DNA from: Petaurus breviceps papuanus
Taxonomy: Eukaryota > Chordata > Mammalia > Diprotodontia > Petauridae
Direction: 5' to 3'
Assembly (NCBI GenBank): GCA_028583685.1
Contig: JAMXIF010001210.1
Coordinates: 14,578,812-14,642,811 of the forward strand
DNA: 64,000 bases
In this document: in pieces, positions 38,637 to 49,530 of the stretch
Position numbering within the stretch: the first letter of the stretch is position 1
How the letters are laid out: the number at the start of each line of letters is the position of its first letter
Notes under the pieces: generated by a model
Seen by the model: the letters and a program-made list of their open reading frames with translations, nothing else
Databases searched by the model: none
Told to the model about the DNA's origin: nothing
Program-made: the position numbers and the translations under genes

Positions 38637-39564
38637 AAAAACAAAAAACAACCCCAACCCCACATAAGAATGCTCCAAATCATTAAACATAAGAGAAATG
38701 CATATTAAAACAACTCTGAGGTTTTACCTCATACCCAATTAATTTGGCTAAGATAACAAAAGACAAGAATAATTCATGAAGGAAGTGGTATGGAAAGACA
38801 GACCTATTAATGCATTGTTGGTGGAACTGTAAATTAGTGTACCATTGTGGAAAACAATTTGGGATTATGAAAGTAAAGTGACTAAAATGGCCAAACTCAT
38901 TGACTCTGAGATTACTTGGGCATAGGCCCTAGAGAGGTCAAAGACAAAAAGAAAGGCTTCACACATTAAAATGTTTAGAGAAGCACTTTTTGCAGCAGGG
39001 AAAACTGAATACAAAGTAGACTCCCATTGTTTGGAAAATAGTTAAATAAATTATAGCACATGAATGTTAATGAAATAATGAATTCAATGGATACAGAGAA
39101 GCATATAAAGACTTACATGAACTGATGCAAATTGAACTAGATTGAGGAAAACAACATACACAATAACATCATGTAAATGGAAAGAATAACCACCACAAGC
39201 AAATGGAGATTAATGTTGGGAAATCATAAAGAATAAACTTGACCTCAAGGAAGAGACTTTGAGACTAGGAGAAGACACCTCCTCTGGCTCTTTTGAAGAG
39301 GTGGGAGAGTCCATGGTTGTGGAACATTGCATATAACATTACATCTTTAAATGATATTGATTGGCTGGTTCCTCCCTTCCCCTTTTTCTTTAAAAATATT
39401 CTTTATCATAAGTGATGGATTTATGACAAGGGAGGGAGAAGGTATATAAGAGGGTAAGCTAGGTGATGTAAAAACAAAATATAGAAATAAAACCTCATTT
39501 TAAAAAAATGACAGAATTCCATGACTCTTGAATTCATACTTTTTTAGAACAGAGTTGGTTTAAA

Positions 39565-39685
39565 TGGGACAGCTAGGTGGAATAGAGTGCCTGACCTGGA
39601 GTCAGGAAGACCAGAGTTCAAATATGACCTCAGACACTTACTACTTGTGAGATCCTGAATAAATCACTTCACCTCATTTTTATTT
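39565..39685 (+). mobile_element. SINE subfamily A, decayed
   Basis: GGGACAGCTAGGTGGAATAG, GGAGTCAGGAAGACCAGAGT, CCTCAGACACTTACTACTTG. Confidence 0.82.
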
Positions 39686-39694
39686 TATTAAGGG

Positions 39695-39789
39695 GATTTG
39701 TTCTGTGAAGTTTAGATTCAATCAAAGGGCTATATCTGAGGACCTAGAGGGCCACATGTAGCTTCAAGGCTGCAGGTTCCCCACCCCTG
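39695..39789. mobile_element. hAT-type MITE, partial copy
   Basis: GGACCTAGAGGGCCACATGT, AGCTTCAAGGCTGCAGGTTC, ending CCCCACCCCTG. It matches the right half of the 12127-12248 element; the left end is missing. Confidence 0.7.
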
Positions 39790-40042
39790 AAGTATTTTTT
39801 ATACTTATAAAGGAAAACAGTATTCCTTACCTAACTATAGGGTGGCTTAACGGATCTCCTCTGAGGTTAATAATTTTCAATAGGGCAACAGGAAGCATCT
39901 GTGCATCACACCACAAGGTTGCTGGCAAAATAGGATGGTCACTTCTTTCCCATCTGAAACAGAAACCTCTGTTGAATTGCAAAATCACTTAGTTGCTCAA
40001 GGCTTTAAAAGTTAAAAAAAATCAATTTATACATTTAAAAAA

Positions 40043-40118
40043 AAATAAAATTGTCAAGTCAAGAAGCATTTATTAAATAAAAATAAAATTGTCAAGTCAA
40101 GAAGCATTTATTAAATAC
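40043..40118. repeat. 38-bp tandem duplication
   Basis: The unit containing ATTGTCAAGTCAAGAAGCAT and TTATTAAATA occurs twice in direct order with a 38-bp period, at the L2 edge. Apparently identical units suggest a recent slippage event. Confidence 0.85.
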
Positions 40119-40510
40119 CTACCATGGGCCAGGGATTATATTAAGAACAGAGGATCCAAAGAAAAGTTAAAAAATAAAATTAGATAAAAAAAATAGTCCC
40201 TGTCCTCAAGGAGCTTACATCCTAATGAGGTAGATGACATCCAAACTACTATATACAAATGATATACAAAGGATAAATCTGGGATTAATCTCAGAGAGAA
40301 GGCACTAACATTAAGGAGGACAAGGAAAGGTTTCTTGCAGAAGGTGGGATTTTAGGGAATCAGGAGACAGGAGTGAAGAGGGAGGCAATTCCTGGGATGC
40401 ATGATAACCAGTGAAAATGCAAAGATGGAGTGTCTTGTACAGGAAACAGCACAGAGGCAAGCATCACTAGCTCCTACAGTACAATTAGTCAGATTAGTCA
40501 TTGGGAATAC
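40075..40510 (-). mobile_element. L2 LINE 3' part
   Basis: AGCATTTATTAAATACCTAC, CTGTCCTCAAGGAGCTTACA, AGAGAGAAGGCACTAACATT, GAAGGTGGGATTTTAG, then CAATTCCTGGGATGCATGAT. Reverse complement of L2 in order. Confidence 0.75.
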
Positions 40511-40514
40511 TCTG

Positions 40515-41730
40515 AGAAGACTGAAATAGCTTGTGTATATAATTTTGTTTAGTTCTTTCCATGTAGTAATCTCTTTTTTCTCTGTGATTTGATCAAAACT
40601 GATGTGGCCATAACAGCTTCTGGGTGCTTGTGTTCTAACATCATTCATAATGTTAGCAAAGTTCAGGGAATAATGATTATCAAGTAACAGCTACCAACCA
40701 AGATTACCAGGACTAACAAATACTCTAGTTCATAAGTCCAACATATTAGGAAAAGGGACTATTTGAAGGCATCATAATCAAATATGATTCAGAGTTCCCA
40801 TGCACAAGACTATATGAAATAAAAACACTTTTCTATTGCACAATAGATATCATGCTTGCCTTCTTACTCCAGGCTTTTGTATTAACATACAAAATATGTA
40901 TGTAACATACTCCAATGTTTTGTATTGAAAGACCTGTTTAATTCTGCTCCTTCCTCTTCCTTCATAAATTTTTGGATTTATAGGTTTCTAATATTAAACT
41001 ACATTCTGACCATTAAAAATATATCAATATACATACATATTTGAGTTATCTTTAGCAACATGATTCACAACAGAAATACACAAAATGAAGAGTGCAATAT
41101 TTAACTGCTACTTCTGAATGTCTTAATTGCAATATTATACTCAAGGGTTATTGCAATAATCAGAATTTTGCATATATGCCTCTAATCAGCCTGGTCTTCT
41201 TTGGAGAGGATCATAAACAGAAAATTTATGTTCATTATCTCAGAGCAACTTTCATTTAAATCTAATTAAAAGCCATCTCTTAATTAAGCAACAGTAGTCA
41301 CAAAGAGATTGCACTTATAAAAAAAATTCTTCAGTATGGTACAAAGCCTCAATATATTTTCACATAAAATATGCTGTCTATTCTCACTACATATATATGC
41401 CACACAATTTTAACTGGGCCCTCACTGCTGTACAATTCATTCACTTCTTATTGACTGTATCACATTCCCAGCAGTTCATAGGCTCATGGGATTTAAGAGG
41501 TGGAAGTGATTTTAGAGGTCATTTATAAAATAAAGTGGTTCTCCTTCATAATCTAGGATCCTTTTGAGCTCTAAATATCAAAGATTTTGAGTTGGGGTTT
41601 AGTCTTATCCCCTCAGTTTATAGAAGGACAAGCCTAGAGGGTTAAGGGACTTTTCCAAGATTGTACAGGTACCTAGAGCAAAGATTCAAACTTAGGTCCT
41701 CTATTCTACACCCAGGCCTCTTTCTGCTAT
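40515..41730. other. Intergenic, little recognised
   Basis: AT-rich. Only 41480-41700 (TTAGAGGTCATTTATAAA ... CAAACTTAGGTCCTCTATTC) looks like an old MIR-like SINE remnant. Confidence 0.5.
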
Positions 41731-42014
41731 ATTTTGCTATGTATCTTCTATTTTTTGGAACTCTTTCCACTCAACATAAGGAAATGACTTTTCCCATTTG
41801 ACTGAGAACAAAGCCATCCCACGACAACCCCTGCAACTTCCCACCTCTAAATCCCTCAAAATCCTCATCCATTTTCTTCCCTTCAGTTTCAGAGAAAGAG
41901 GTACCCTTCTTAATGAGATTAATTTTGTCACCTATTTCCTCTAGTAGCTTCTAATACTCCTCCATCAAACATTCCTTCTTTGTTTTCCTGCATGCTATTG
42001 TTTAGAGTCATTTT

Positions 42015-42095
42015 TTTTAACAGGTATTTGAGGTAACTGGGGACAAGTTCAAGTAAGTTCCTGCTTTTACTCTGCCATCGTGCCTCCTGCTACAT
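42015..42095 (-). mobile_element. L1/HAL1 5' end fragment
   Basis: The reverse complement reads GGAGGCACGATGGCAGAGTA then AAAGCAGGAACTTACTTG, the L1/HAL1 5' start (compare CAAGATGGCGGAGTAGAAGC at 7303). Only the first ~80 bp are present. Confidence 0.5.
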
Positions 42096-42103
42096 GGTAT
42101 TGT

Positions 42104-42565
42104 TGAGGTCAGAGTTGGAAGACCTCGTTCAGATGGGAAAGAATTCATTTAGACCTTCTCTTTAACCAATGGGTGCTTTATTGATGCAAAAACATATGGG
42201 CCTGAGATTTAGCAAGGAGCTAAACAAAGGCACAGATATAGGAAAAGGACCAGACTTATATAGACAGAAAGCTACACAGCTTGTAGGATAGTGATGCAAT
42301 TTTAGTTTCTAATGGGGGTTGGATATTTAGGCACAAGATGAGGAAGACAGATGACACAAGATAAGGGAGACAGGGGAAATTTTATGACCCAGAATGGGGG
42401 GAGACAAGGAATTCCAAGGTCCAGTTCAAGGGGGAAGTTTTATGGTATTTCAAGATAAGGGAAGTGACTTTAGGATGCCAACAAGCTCAGGAAGGCCTCT
42501 CAAGGTACTGAAAAAGCAACCCTTACTATTAACCCTTAGGGCACCTTTGTATCCACATCACTATT
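42104..42565 (-). mobile_element. LTR family 3 (solo LTR-like)
   Basis: On the - strand CTATATAAGTCTGGTCCTTT (TATA box) is followed by CTTGCTAAATCTCAGGCCCA, TTTTGCATCAATAAAGCACC (poly(A) signal) and the end CCAACTCTGACCTCAACA. TATA to AATAAA is about 85 bp, a normal R region. No target duplication seen. Confidence 0.72.
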
Positions 42566-43576
42566 ATTCCTCTGTGTAGAAACATATTCAGATCTTCCCA
42601 GTCCCAAAAACACTCCTTCCCCTTCATCTCACTACCATCCTCTCTTTCTTACACTTCCTCACCACATTTCTAGGAAGAGATAATCCTCACTTCATTTCCC
42701 TGCTAGTCTATCCTTCTGCATCTACCTGCAATCTGATCCCCATCATTCTGATCAAATAGCTCTCTCTGAGGTCACTAATGATTACGTTATCACCTTATCT
42801 AGAAGTCATCTTTCTTGACCTGTCTGTAGTATTTAATAGTTTTGATCGCCTTCCTCTTGATACCCTTTTCCTCTTTGGGTTCTTTACAATCTCAGAGTTC
42901 TCTTTAATTCTCTTAAGACTGGTCCTGCTCTGTTTCATACATAAGACTCATATTCCTCTCAATTCTTTCACAAAGGTGTTACTTTAAGTTTGGCCAATTA
43001 TCACTTCTGTGTCTCCACCTTCAGCTAATCTGCAAAACTCTGGTTGTGTGTTTCTAATTGCTTTCTGGATATCTGCACCTGAATGCTCCTCTGGCATCTC
43101 AAACCCAATGTCTAAAACTGAACTCATTTTCCCCTAGTTTCTTTCTTTTGATCATATTCTTTCATCATCCTTATAGCTACTGAGGTACTTTACTTGAGTT
43201 ATCTTTGATTCTTTCCTCTTCCTCTGCTCCCACACCCAATTAGTTGTCAAGTCCTGTCAATTCTAACTCAACAACTCTGATGTTCAGTTTCTTTTCTCCA
43301 ACCACACTGCTACCGTGTTCTAATACACTAATAACAACTCATCTGGACTACTATAAGAGCATCGTAAGTGACCTCCTTGCCTTTAATTTCTTTCATTTTT
43401 TAATGAATTTTCCAAAATGCTTACAAAATAATTTCCCCAAGGCAAAAGTCTGATCATGTCACTCCTCTGCACAAAGAACCCTTCAGTGGCTGCCTATCAT
43501 CTAAGATAAAATTCAAACTTATTAGTGAGGTATTTAAGGCCTTCCACAACAGATTCCAACTAACTTTTCCAGTTTT

Positions 43577-43739
43577 TTCTTTTTTTTTTGGAGGGGGAAG
43601 GCAGGGCAATTGGGGTTAAATGACTTGCCTAAGGTCACTTGGCTAGTGTTAAGTATCTGAGGCTGGATTTGAACTCAGGTCCTCCTGACTCCAGGGCTGG
43701 TGCTCTATTCACTACACCCCCCCTCCTGAGCTGTCCCCC
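43577..43739 (-). mobile_element. SINE subfamily A with 12-bp target duplication
   Basis: GGGCAATTGGGGTTAAATGA, TTTGAACTCAGGTCCTCCTG, GGGCTGGTGCTCTATTCACT. TTTTCCAGTTTT at 43565-43576 recurs at 43740-43751. Inserted in L2. Confidence 0.9.
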
Positions 43740-43984
43740 TTTTCCAGTTTTATTTCAAATTACTTCATCTATTCCAGCTGAACCAGACTAGCAACTGTTC
43801 CCCAAACCTCACATTCTAGCTCCTATCTCTAGGGAATAGGCTGATTCCCCCCTCCCCCTTCCTGTAATATATTTCCTCCTTATCTTTGCTTTCAAGGCTC
43901 AGTTCAAGTGCCACCTCTTCTGCACACCCTTCCCTGATGCTCCAAGCAAAAGGGAATTCCTCTTCAAATATAATCAGAACACCT

Positions 43985-44205
43985 GTATTTAGTGCTTGGA
44001 AGTGTGCAAAGTGCTTTACAAACATTGTCTTATTTGTTCCTTAAAACCACTGTGAGGTAGGTGTCATTATGTCACAGGGAAGGAAACTGAGACTCAGAGA
44101 GATTAAACAACTCTCCCCTAGTTCACACATCTAAAAAAATGTCTAAGAAATGGTTCAACATGAGGTCTCTCTTATTCCAAGTCCAGTGCTCTATCCATTA
44201 GGAAA
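43985..44205 (-). mobile_element. MIR-type SINE inside L2
   Basis: GTGCAAAGTGCTTTACAAAC, ACCACTGTGAGGTAGGTGTC, GAAGGAAACTGAGACTCAGA, CCAAGTCCAGTGCTCTATCC. Reverse-complement MIR. Confidence 0.8.
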
Positions 44206-44459
44206 TACTTCCTCTTTTGTTAATATTCATTGAGTATTTTACCTGGATCTCTTATTTGCCTCCATAATTTCCCACCTTCCATATGGTATTTATCTGTGTA
44301 CATTTAGTATCTGCCCCAGAAGAAAGATAAATTCTTTAAGGGTAGGCTCTGGGACATGTTTATTCTGAGTGTTTAACAGTGTCTTGCACATTGTAAGTCC
44401 TAAAGGTTTATTGTATTCAAATGCCCTGAATTCCTATTTATCATTGTTACTACAAAGAG

Positions 44460-44680
44460 AGGCAGAAGACCATAGCAGATAAAGAACCACCAACTTCCAA
44501 GCCAGGAAAATGTGGATTCAAGTCCTGTCAAAGATACTGACAGATCTTGTCAATACAAAGATATTGACTGGAGGACCCAGGTTAAGTCACTTAGCTTCTC
44601 TGGGCTTGAGGAAATTCTCTATAAAACTATATGTTGCAGAGAAGATGCTGACCTACACTGATAAAGATGATATTTTTTTT
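44460..44680 (+). mobile_element. MIR-type SINE fragment
   Basis: CAAGCCAGGAAAATGTGGAT, TCAAGTCCTGTCA, GTTAAGTCACTTAGCTTCTC. Moderately decayed, with a small internal duplication (GATACTGACAGATCTTG / GATATTGACTGGAGG). 44745-44850 is an L2-like scrap. Confidence 0.6.
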
Positions 44681-45152
44681 CCCATCTAAGAGCTCCCTAT
44701 ACTAATGAAATCTTAGGCCTAGCCCCAATTAATTAATCATCTAACAATAAGCTAGGTTAAGGCACTGTACTAATAGGTAAAAGAAAGACTACATCCACTC
44801 TGAGGAGCTTACAATCTAAGGAAGGACAAAACATAAAAAGAAGCTGAAAAGGTAGGAGGCAGGCAGCCTCTGAGCAGGAAAGTTGCACAGGGAGGGTGAG
44901 GGGAATGGTGGAATAGTCAGTCAGAGAAGTCCCAAGATGATAATGCAGGCAAGAAATAAAGAAAAGTCTGAGCAAAATTCTCTTCTTAAATGGAAATTTA
45001 GAGTTCATTGCCCCACCCTCCAATCAGAGAGGCTGAGAGTAGCGATAAGGTGGAGTATCAAGGTTTAAGTACCAATATTTTACAAGATAATGAGGTTAAC
45101 CCAATAAGGAGCTTCCTGGAGGCAGTATGCTAGCTTGCCCTTGTGCATGATC

Positions 45153-45182
45153 TGTGTGTGTGTGTGTGTGTGTACACACACA
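45153..45182. repeat. (TG)n/(CA)n self-complementary microsatellite
   Basis: About ten TG units switch at a TA to CA units, so the tract is its own inverted repeat. Confidence 0.9.
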
Positions 45183-45242
45183 AGTTTTGTTTCCAACCAG
45201 GCAATCAGACAAACTAGTGGAATAAAGATAAATAAGTTTAAC

Positions 45243-45545
45243 TATGGCAATGTTTTACAATTGCTTGTCTTCTCAATGGGAGTAGATAGGGAGGGAAGAA
45301 GGGAGAGAATCTGGAACTCAATACAGGCAATGGGGTATAGAAATACATCTTGCCCTACAAGAAAGTAAGGGGGAAGGAGGGAAGGGGAAAATAGAAAGGG
45401 GAGGGATGGGAGGGATAGAAGGGAGAGCTGACTGGGGGAAGGGGTAATCAGAATGCATGCCACCTTGGGGTGGGGGTAGGGGAGAGAATTTGGAACACAA
45501 AATCTTATGGAAATGAATGTTGAAAACTCAAAATAAATAAATAAA
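45243..45545 (+). mobile_element. L1 3' UTR end (purine-rich)
   Basis: G/A-rich tract followed by GAGAGAATTTGGAACACAAA, ATGAATGTTGAAAACTCAAA and (ATAA)n, the terminal block of marsupial L1. An earlier GAGAGAATCTGGAACTCAAT at 45303 suggests a partial duplication of that block. Confidence 0.72.
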
Positions 45546-45922
45546 TTGAAGAGGGGAGATAAGTTTAGGACAAGGGAGGCAGAAGGAGATGAAAGGATAA
45601 GACATTATCATCAGAGATAGGACATTAAGACTAATAGAAGTTTTGAATGATGGTAAAATCTAAGGTATGACCATTAATGTGTGTGTTTGGGATGAAATGA
45701 ACATTCAGGATATGTCCTTATATCACTGAAGGGCCAGGATACACCAGATTTCACTATAGTGAATGCCCTGAGTACAAGGGTATGGATCAGGGTGGAAAGA
45801 AGACTAGGCTAGATATTCAATATTTGGATAAAAGAAGACTTGAAGGCTGGTAAATGGTTGCAACCAGAATTTGAACTGGAAGATAAGTGAATTCCAGAGG
45901 AGAAATAGTTAAGTTATCATAG

Positions 45923-46462
45923 TGATGAGGTATGAGCTCTGGAAACCCCCATGTGCTCTCCTTGAGTCCTTGAGGTACAGGCTCTGGGAACCTCCCTTGG
46001 ACTCTTGATTAAATTGTTTCATTTGATGAGGCATTTGCATGAGGCCATAAGCCTTACTAAATTTCCCACTCTCTGTTACTAGACTTCCCAATCTAAGTGT
46101 AGATCCAACCTTGAACTGGGCTAGCCTACCATTGTTTGTGGTCTCCAGGTGGCCTCCTCCCACCCTTAGTCACTCCTTGACCTCATTAACTCCTCCTGAC
46201 CCTCCCCAAACTCCTCCTTTAGACCACCCCTAGATTCCTCCCACAACCTTCTGTATATAAGACCCTATCCTGTCTTCATGTTTGTGAGAGCACCACAGAA
46301 TGACCTAGCACAGACTTACTCTGTGTCTAATATAAGCAAACTTTTAATAAATTTTACTTATCTTTGGCTGAGAGAAGACTTGAGTCGAATTCATTTGGCA
46401 GGACCTGGCTGGACCCCACGTGTTGGTACTTTGAGGTCTCCAGAGCAACCCTAACCTCTTCA
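45923..46462 (+). mobile_element. LTR family 1, solo LTR copy
   Basis: TGATGAGGTATGAGCTCTGG to CTAACCTCTTCA, so it has TG..CA ends. TATATAA at 46254-46260, AATAAA at 46346-46351, then CTTGAGTCGAATTCATTTGG and CAGGACCTGG. Internal doubling of GAGGTA(C)AGGCTCTGG near 45972. An inverted piece of the same LTR follows at once (46465-46562). Confidence 0.85.
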
Positions 46463-46464
46463 TA

Positions 46465-46562
46465 GGTTACCTACTAAGAGTTAGGGGAAGTCTAGTAAGG
46501 CTTATAGTCTCATGCAAATGCCTCATCACATGAAACAATTTAATCAAGAGTCCAAGAGAGGT
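46465..46562 (-). mobile_element. LTR family 1 fragment, inverted
   Basis: The reverse complement reads GGACTCTTGATTAAATTGTT, TCATGTGATGAGGCATTTGC, ATGAGACTATAAGCCTTACT, matching 45989-46060. It lies tail-on to the + copy. Confidence 0.85.
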
Positions 46563-46589
46563 TTTGAAATGGCAGTGAGGAGCAAGAAA

Positions 46590-46800
46590 TATGCATACTA
46601 CTTGAGAAGTCTAATCAATGTAATGATCAACCATGATTCCAGAAGACTGATGATGAAGCATGCTACTCACCTCCTGACAGAGTCATTTTGGGAATTTGTT
46701 TTGTTGGATTATGAATATTTGTGACAATCGTTTTGATTTTCTTTTCTTAATTCAGAGGAAGTAAAAGAAAGAAAATAAATGCCTGTTTAATAAAATGAGA
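46590..46800 (+). mobile_element. L1 3' UTR fragment
   Basis: AATGATCAACCATGATTCCA, GAAGACTGATGATGAAGCAT, GCTACTCACCTCCTGACAGA, ending AATAAAATGAGAGAGAGA. A shorter L1-type 3' end. Confidence 0.6.
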
Positions 46801-46989
46801 GAGAGAAAGAGAGGTGCCTATTCCTCCTAGACTGGTATTATGGGCTTGAAAAGAGTAGCCAGTATTGCAGAGGATAACCAGGCACATTTTTTGTCCTCAG
46901 TGTGGTCAGGTTTCTTAGAGTTCAAGAAGTATCAAAGAATTTCCAAGTTGGAAAGTATTTCAGAGAAACCCATACACGAACCAGAATAC

Positions 46990-47640
46990 CTTCTAAAACA
47001 TACATGAAAAGGTTGTCCAGTCTCCTGCAAGAGTTCCAGTGAGGGGAGGCCCACAACTTCTTGAAGCAGACTATTCTACTTTTGGATGACTGATTGTTAT
47101 GAAGTCTTTCCTATCAAATCTAAACTTGCTTCACTGCAACTTCTACCCTTTGCTACTAGTTTTGTGCTCTGAGGCCCACGTAGAACAAGTCTAAACAATC
47201 TTCCTGGCACATAACCCTTGAGCCTTGTCTTCTACCAGGCTAAATGTCCCCTGTCTTTTCAACCAAGCTTCCTCTGCCATAATCTCAAGGCATTTCCTCA
47301 TCTTGATTGCTCCGTTTTAGACAGCATTCTAAAATGTGATACCCAGAACTGAGTACAATACTCAAAATGTGGTCTGATAAGGGTAGAGTACAGTGGAATT
47401 TTCACTTCCCTAGTAATCTATACAAGGCCACTTCAAATATAGCACAAAATGACAATAGTTTTTGGCTGCTGTATCATGCTGTTGAATTATATTGACCTGG
47501 TGATTCACTAAAATCCCCATGTTTTTTAAAGAAAAACCTGTCCAGTCATCTAAACCTTCATCTTATATTTATAAAGTTGATTCTTTTAATCTAAGTGTAA
47601 AACTTTACATTTATTTTTACTTACACTTATTCTAGCTGCT
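46990..47640 (+). mobile_element. L3/CR1-type ancient LINE 3' region
   Basis: CTTCACTGCAACTTCTACCC, CTTGTCTTCTACCAGGCTAA, CCAGAACTGAGTACAATACT, TTTTTGGCTGCTGTATCATG, CTAAGTGTAAAACTTTACAT: the well-known amniote CR1/L3 3' text in order. Confidence 0.7.
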
Positions 47641-47642
47641 TA

Positions 47643-47780
47643 GGGGCAGCTAGGTGGTGCACCTAGACCCTGCAGTCAGGAGGACCAGAGTTCAAATCCA
47701 ACCTCAGACACTTAACACTTACTAGCTCTGTGACTTTGGGCAAGTCACTTTACCCCAGTTGCCCTGCCTTCCTCCCACCA
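47643..47780 (+). mobile_element. SINE subfamily A
   Basis: GGGGCAGCTAGGTGGTGCAC, CAGTCAGGAGGACCAGAGTT, CTCAGACACTTAACACTTAC, GGGCAAGTCACTTTACCCCA. Confidence 0.88.
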
Positions 47781-48029
47781 AAAATATTTTTTTAAAAAGA
47801 CTACTAAATATTATCTTAGAGTCAGGAAATGTTCTGGCCTGTCAAGATCATTTCAAGATCCTGATTCTGTTATCTCAAGTTTTAGCCATCCTATTCCTCT
47901 TGTATAAACTATGCCCCTTTCAGAGCAAAATAAGTGTCATTTTACCAAGTCACAGTGATACCTATGGGATAAAATTTGCTTAAGATCTCTAAATTCACCT
48001 TGTCTATTAACCTCTCCTTCTTAAACACT

Positions 48030-48835
48030 CAATTTGGTTGTAACTAATACTTCCTTAAATAGCTAACTTTGTTTAAAAGAAAAAGCTGTCTACATTTGTC
48101 TCAATTTCCTCACTTCTCAATCACTCAACTCTTACAATCTGGTTTCTGACCTCATCACTCAAGAGAAACTATTCTTTCCAATGCCTTAATTGCCAAATGT
48201 AATGTTCTTTTCTCAGTCCTAATCCTTTTTTGACCTCTTTGCAACATTTGGAATGGTTAACTCTTTTTCTTCTTGGAAACTCTTTCCATGTTTTGGTGAC
48301 AATGCTTTCATAATTTTCTTCCTACCTGCCCACCTTCTACTAGTCTGACCTCTCCTCAAGCTCTTTTGCTAGACCATTATTCACATTTCTCCTCAAGGTG
48401 TATCTTAAGGTACTGTCCTGGACCTTTGCTTTGTCTCTGCAAACTCTCAGTGGTTCCGTAAGCTTCCATGGATTCAATTATCATCTCTAGGTATATTACT
48501 CCCAGACATATCTCCATATAAATCCTAGCCCTAGTATCTCTTCTAAGCTCTAGCCCTGCATCACCAATAGTTTATTGTACATTTTCAACTGCATGGCCTA
48601 CAAATACACTGCATATAGTATATATTTGTGTCCTAAGGAAGCTTGGTGTCTGAGGAACCAGGTCCTAGAAAAGATTCTAGGAAAGCCTAGTGTCTCTGCA
48701 TGCAGTGATAGACCATATGCTCTGCAGCTAGACCATAAACTCTTTGAAGTTAAGTACAATATTCTGTGTTCCTTTTGTATTTCCCATAACAATTAGCACA
48801 ATGTTTTATACATATTTAACATATTGATTAAATGG
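48030..48835 (+). mobile_element. L2 LINE fragment to 3' end
   Basis: CTTACAATCTGGTTTCTGAC, CTTTTCTCAGTCCTAATCCT, TTTTTGACCTCTTTGCAACA (the DLSAAFD position), GGTACTGTCCTGGACCTTTG, then an L2-type end CATAAACTCTTTGAAGTTAA. 48575-48796 is an open frame inside this decayed LINE. Confidence 0.68.
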
Positions 48836-48839
48836 AAAA

Positions 48840-49350
48840 AGTACAGTTTTTACTATCAAATGAGATAATATATGTAAACATTTTGCACACCTTTAAAACA
48901 ATAAATGCTAGCTATTATTACTGTCATTATCTTGAGTTGTAAAGTTAACCTTTGAGACAATTTCAGATGGTGTTAATTCCAAAGTAACAGATAAACAAAG
49001 TCATACTTCCTTTTGCCCTTGTGAAATTCAAAGAGACATTGCAGGATTTGGTGAATGTTTGTTCATCTGATTCACATTCTTCTCATTTTTATATGTTTTA
49101 GTCATTTCCTCAATTTACCATCCTGGATTTATCATAATGACTTCAATCTATCCTCATGGCATTGTCTTCACTCATTTGATCTTTCCCTTCTCCATTCATT
49201 AGACCTTTTCTGGTACTGTCATATCTCTTCTGAGGTGAGGTGATCAGAACATGTGATATTTGAGGTACAGATTCATAGTACAAAATAGCATTTTGTGTTG
49301 TATAAATCTGTCATTGTTAGGGAAGTTGTTTGAAATTTCACCATTACTTC
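48840..49350. other. Intergenic, nothing recognised
   Basis: AT-rich. No repeat family or coding signal seen. Confidence 0.5.
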
Positions 49351-49351
49351 A

Positions 49352-49530
49352 GGACACGGTGGCACATACTTGTAAACCCAGGCTGAAGGATCTTGCCTGA
49401 GTTAAGTTCAGCATTAATATGGTGATTTATAGGGAAGGGTGGAAGGCATATGGAGAGGAACTAGCCCAGGTGGAGGACTGGGCCCCTGAGTGGCCCTTGG
49501 ACTTTGAACCTGTGCTAGACAGTAATAATA
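49352..49530 (+). pseudogene. RN7SL (pseudogene): 7SL (SRP) RNA pseudogene
   Basis: The order of blocks is that of 7SL RNA: ACACGGTGGCACATACTTGT then AAACCCAGGCTGAAGGATC (Alu-domain 5' part), TAAGTTCAGCATTAATATGG then TGA, GGAGAGGAACTAGCCCAGGT (compare GGAGGGGTGAACCGGCCCAG), and GAACCTGTGCTAGACAGTAA (compare AAACTCCCGTGCTGATCAGT). The CTACTCGGGAG and CTTGAGTCCAGGAGTTC segments are deleted or shortened and the 3' Alu-domain arm is missing. 7SL is the RNA scaffold of the signal recognition particle. This copy is diverged and truncated, so a retro-pseudogene rather than a working gene. Confidence 0.78.

Larger units (their letters stand above)
37290..39505 (+). mobile_element. L1 ORF2 end and 3' UTR, with nested repeats
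   Basis: Reads from AAACAGCTGGAAAATATTCA and CAGTATTCATGGCTGGGCCT through GGGAAAACTGGAAAGCAATC, TTAAAACAACTCTGAGGTTT, CATTGTTGGTGGAACTGTAA and CATGAACTGATGCAAATTGA to an AATAAAACC end at about 39500. The same order is found in the other L1 3' ends here. Interrupted by the microsatellites at 38144-38292 and SINEs at 38294 and 38548. Confidence 0.75.
42600..44425 (+). mobile_element. L2 LINE (RT region to 3' end), interrupted
   Basis: 42778-42987 reads LEVIFLDLSVVFNSFDRLPL then DTLFLFGF, the L2 RT motif DLSAAFDTVDHPLLLDTLFS LGF decayed. Next come ACTGAACTCATTTTCCCC, TCATGTCACTCCTCTGCACA and AACCCTTCAGTGGCTGCCTA, then after a SINE and a MIR insertion the L2 end (GGGTAGGCTCTGGGACATGT). An upstream L2-like stretch at 41735-41990 may belong to it, split by the L1 5' end and the LTR. 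Confidence 0.78.
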
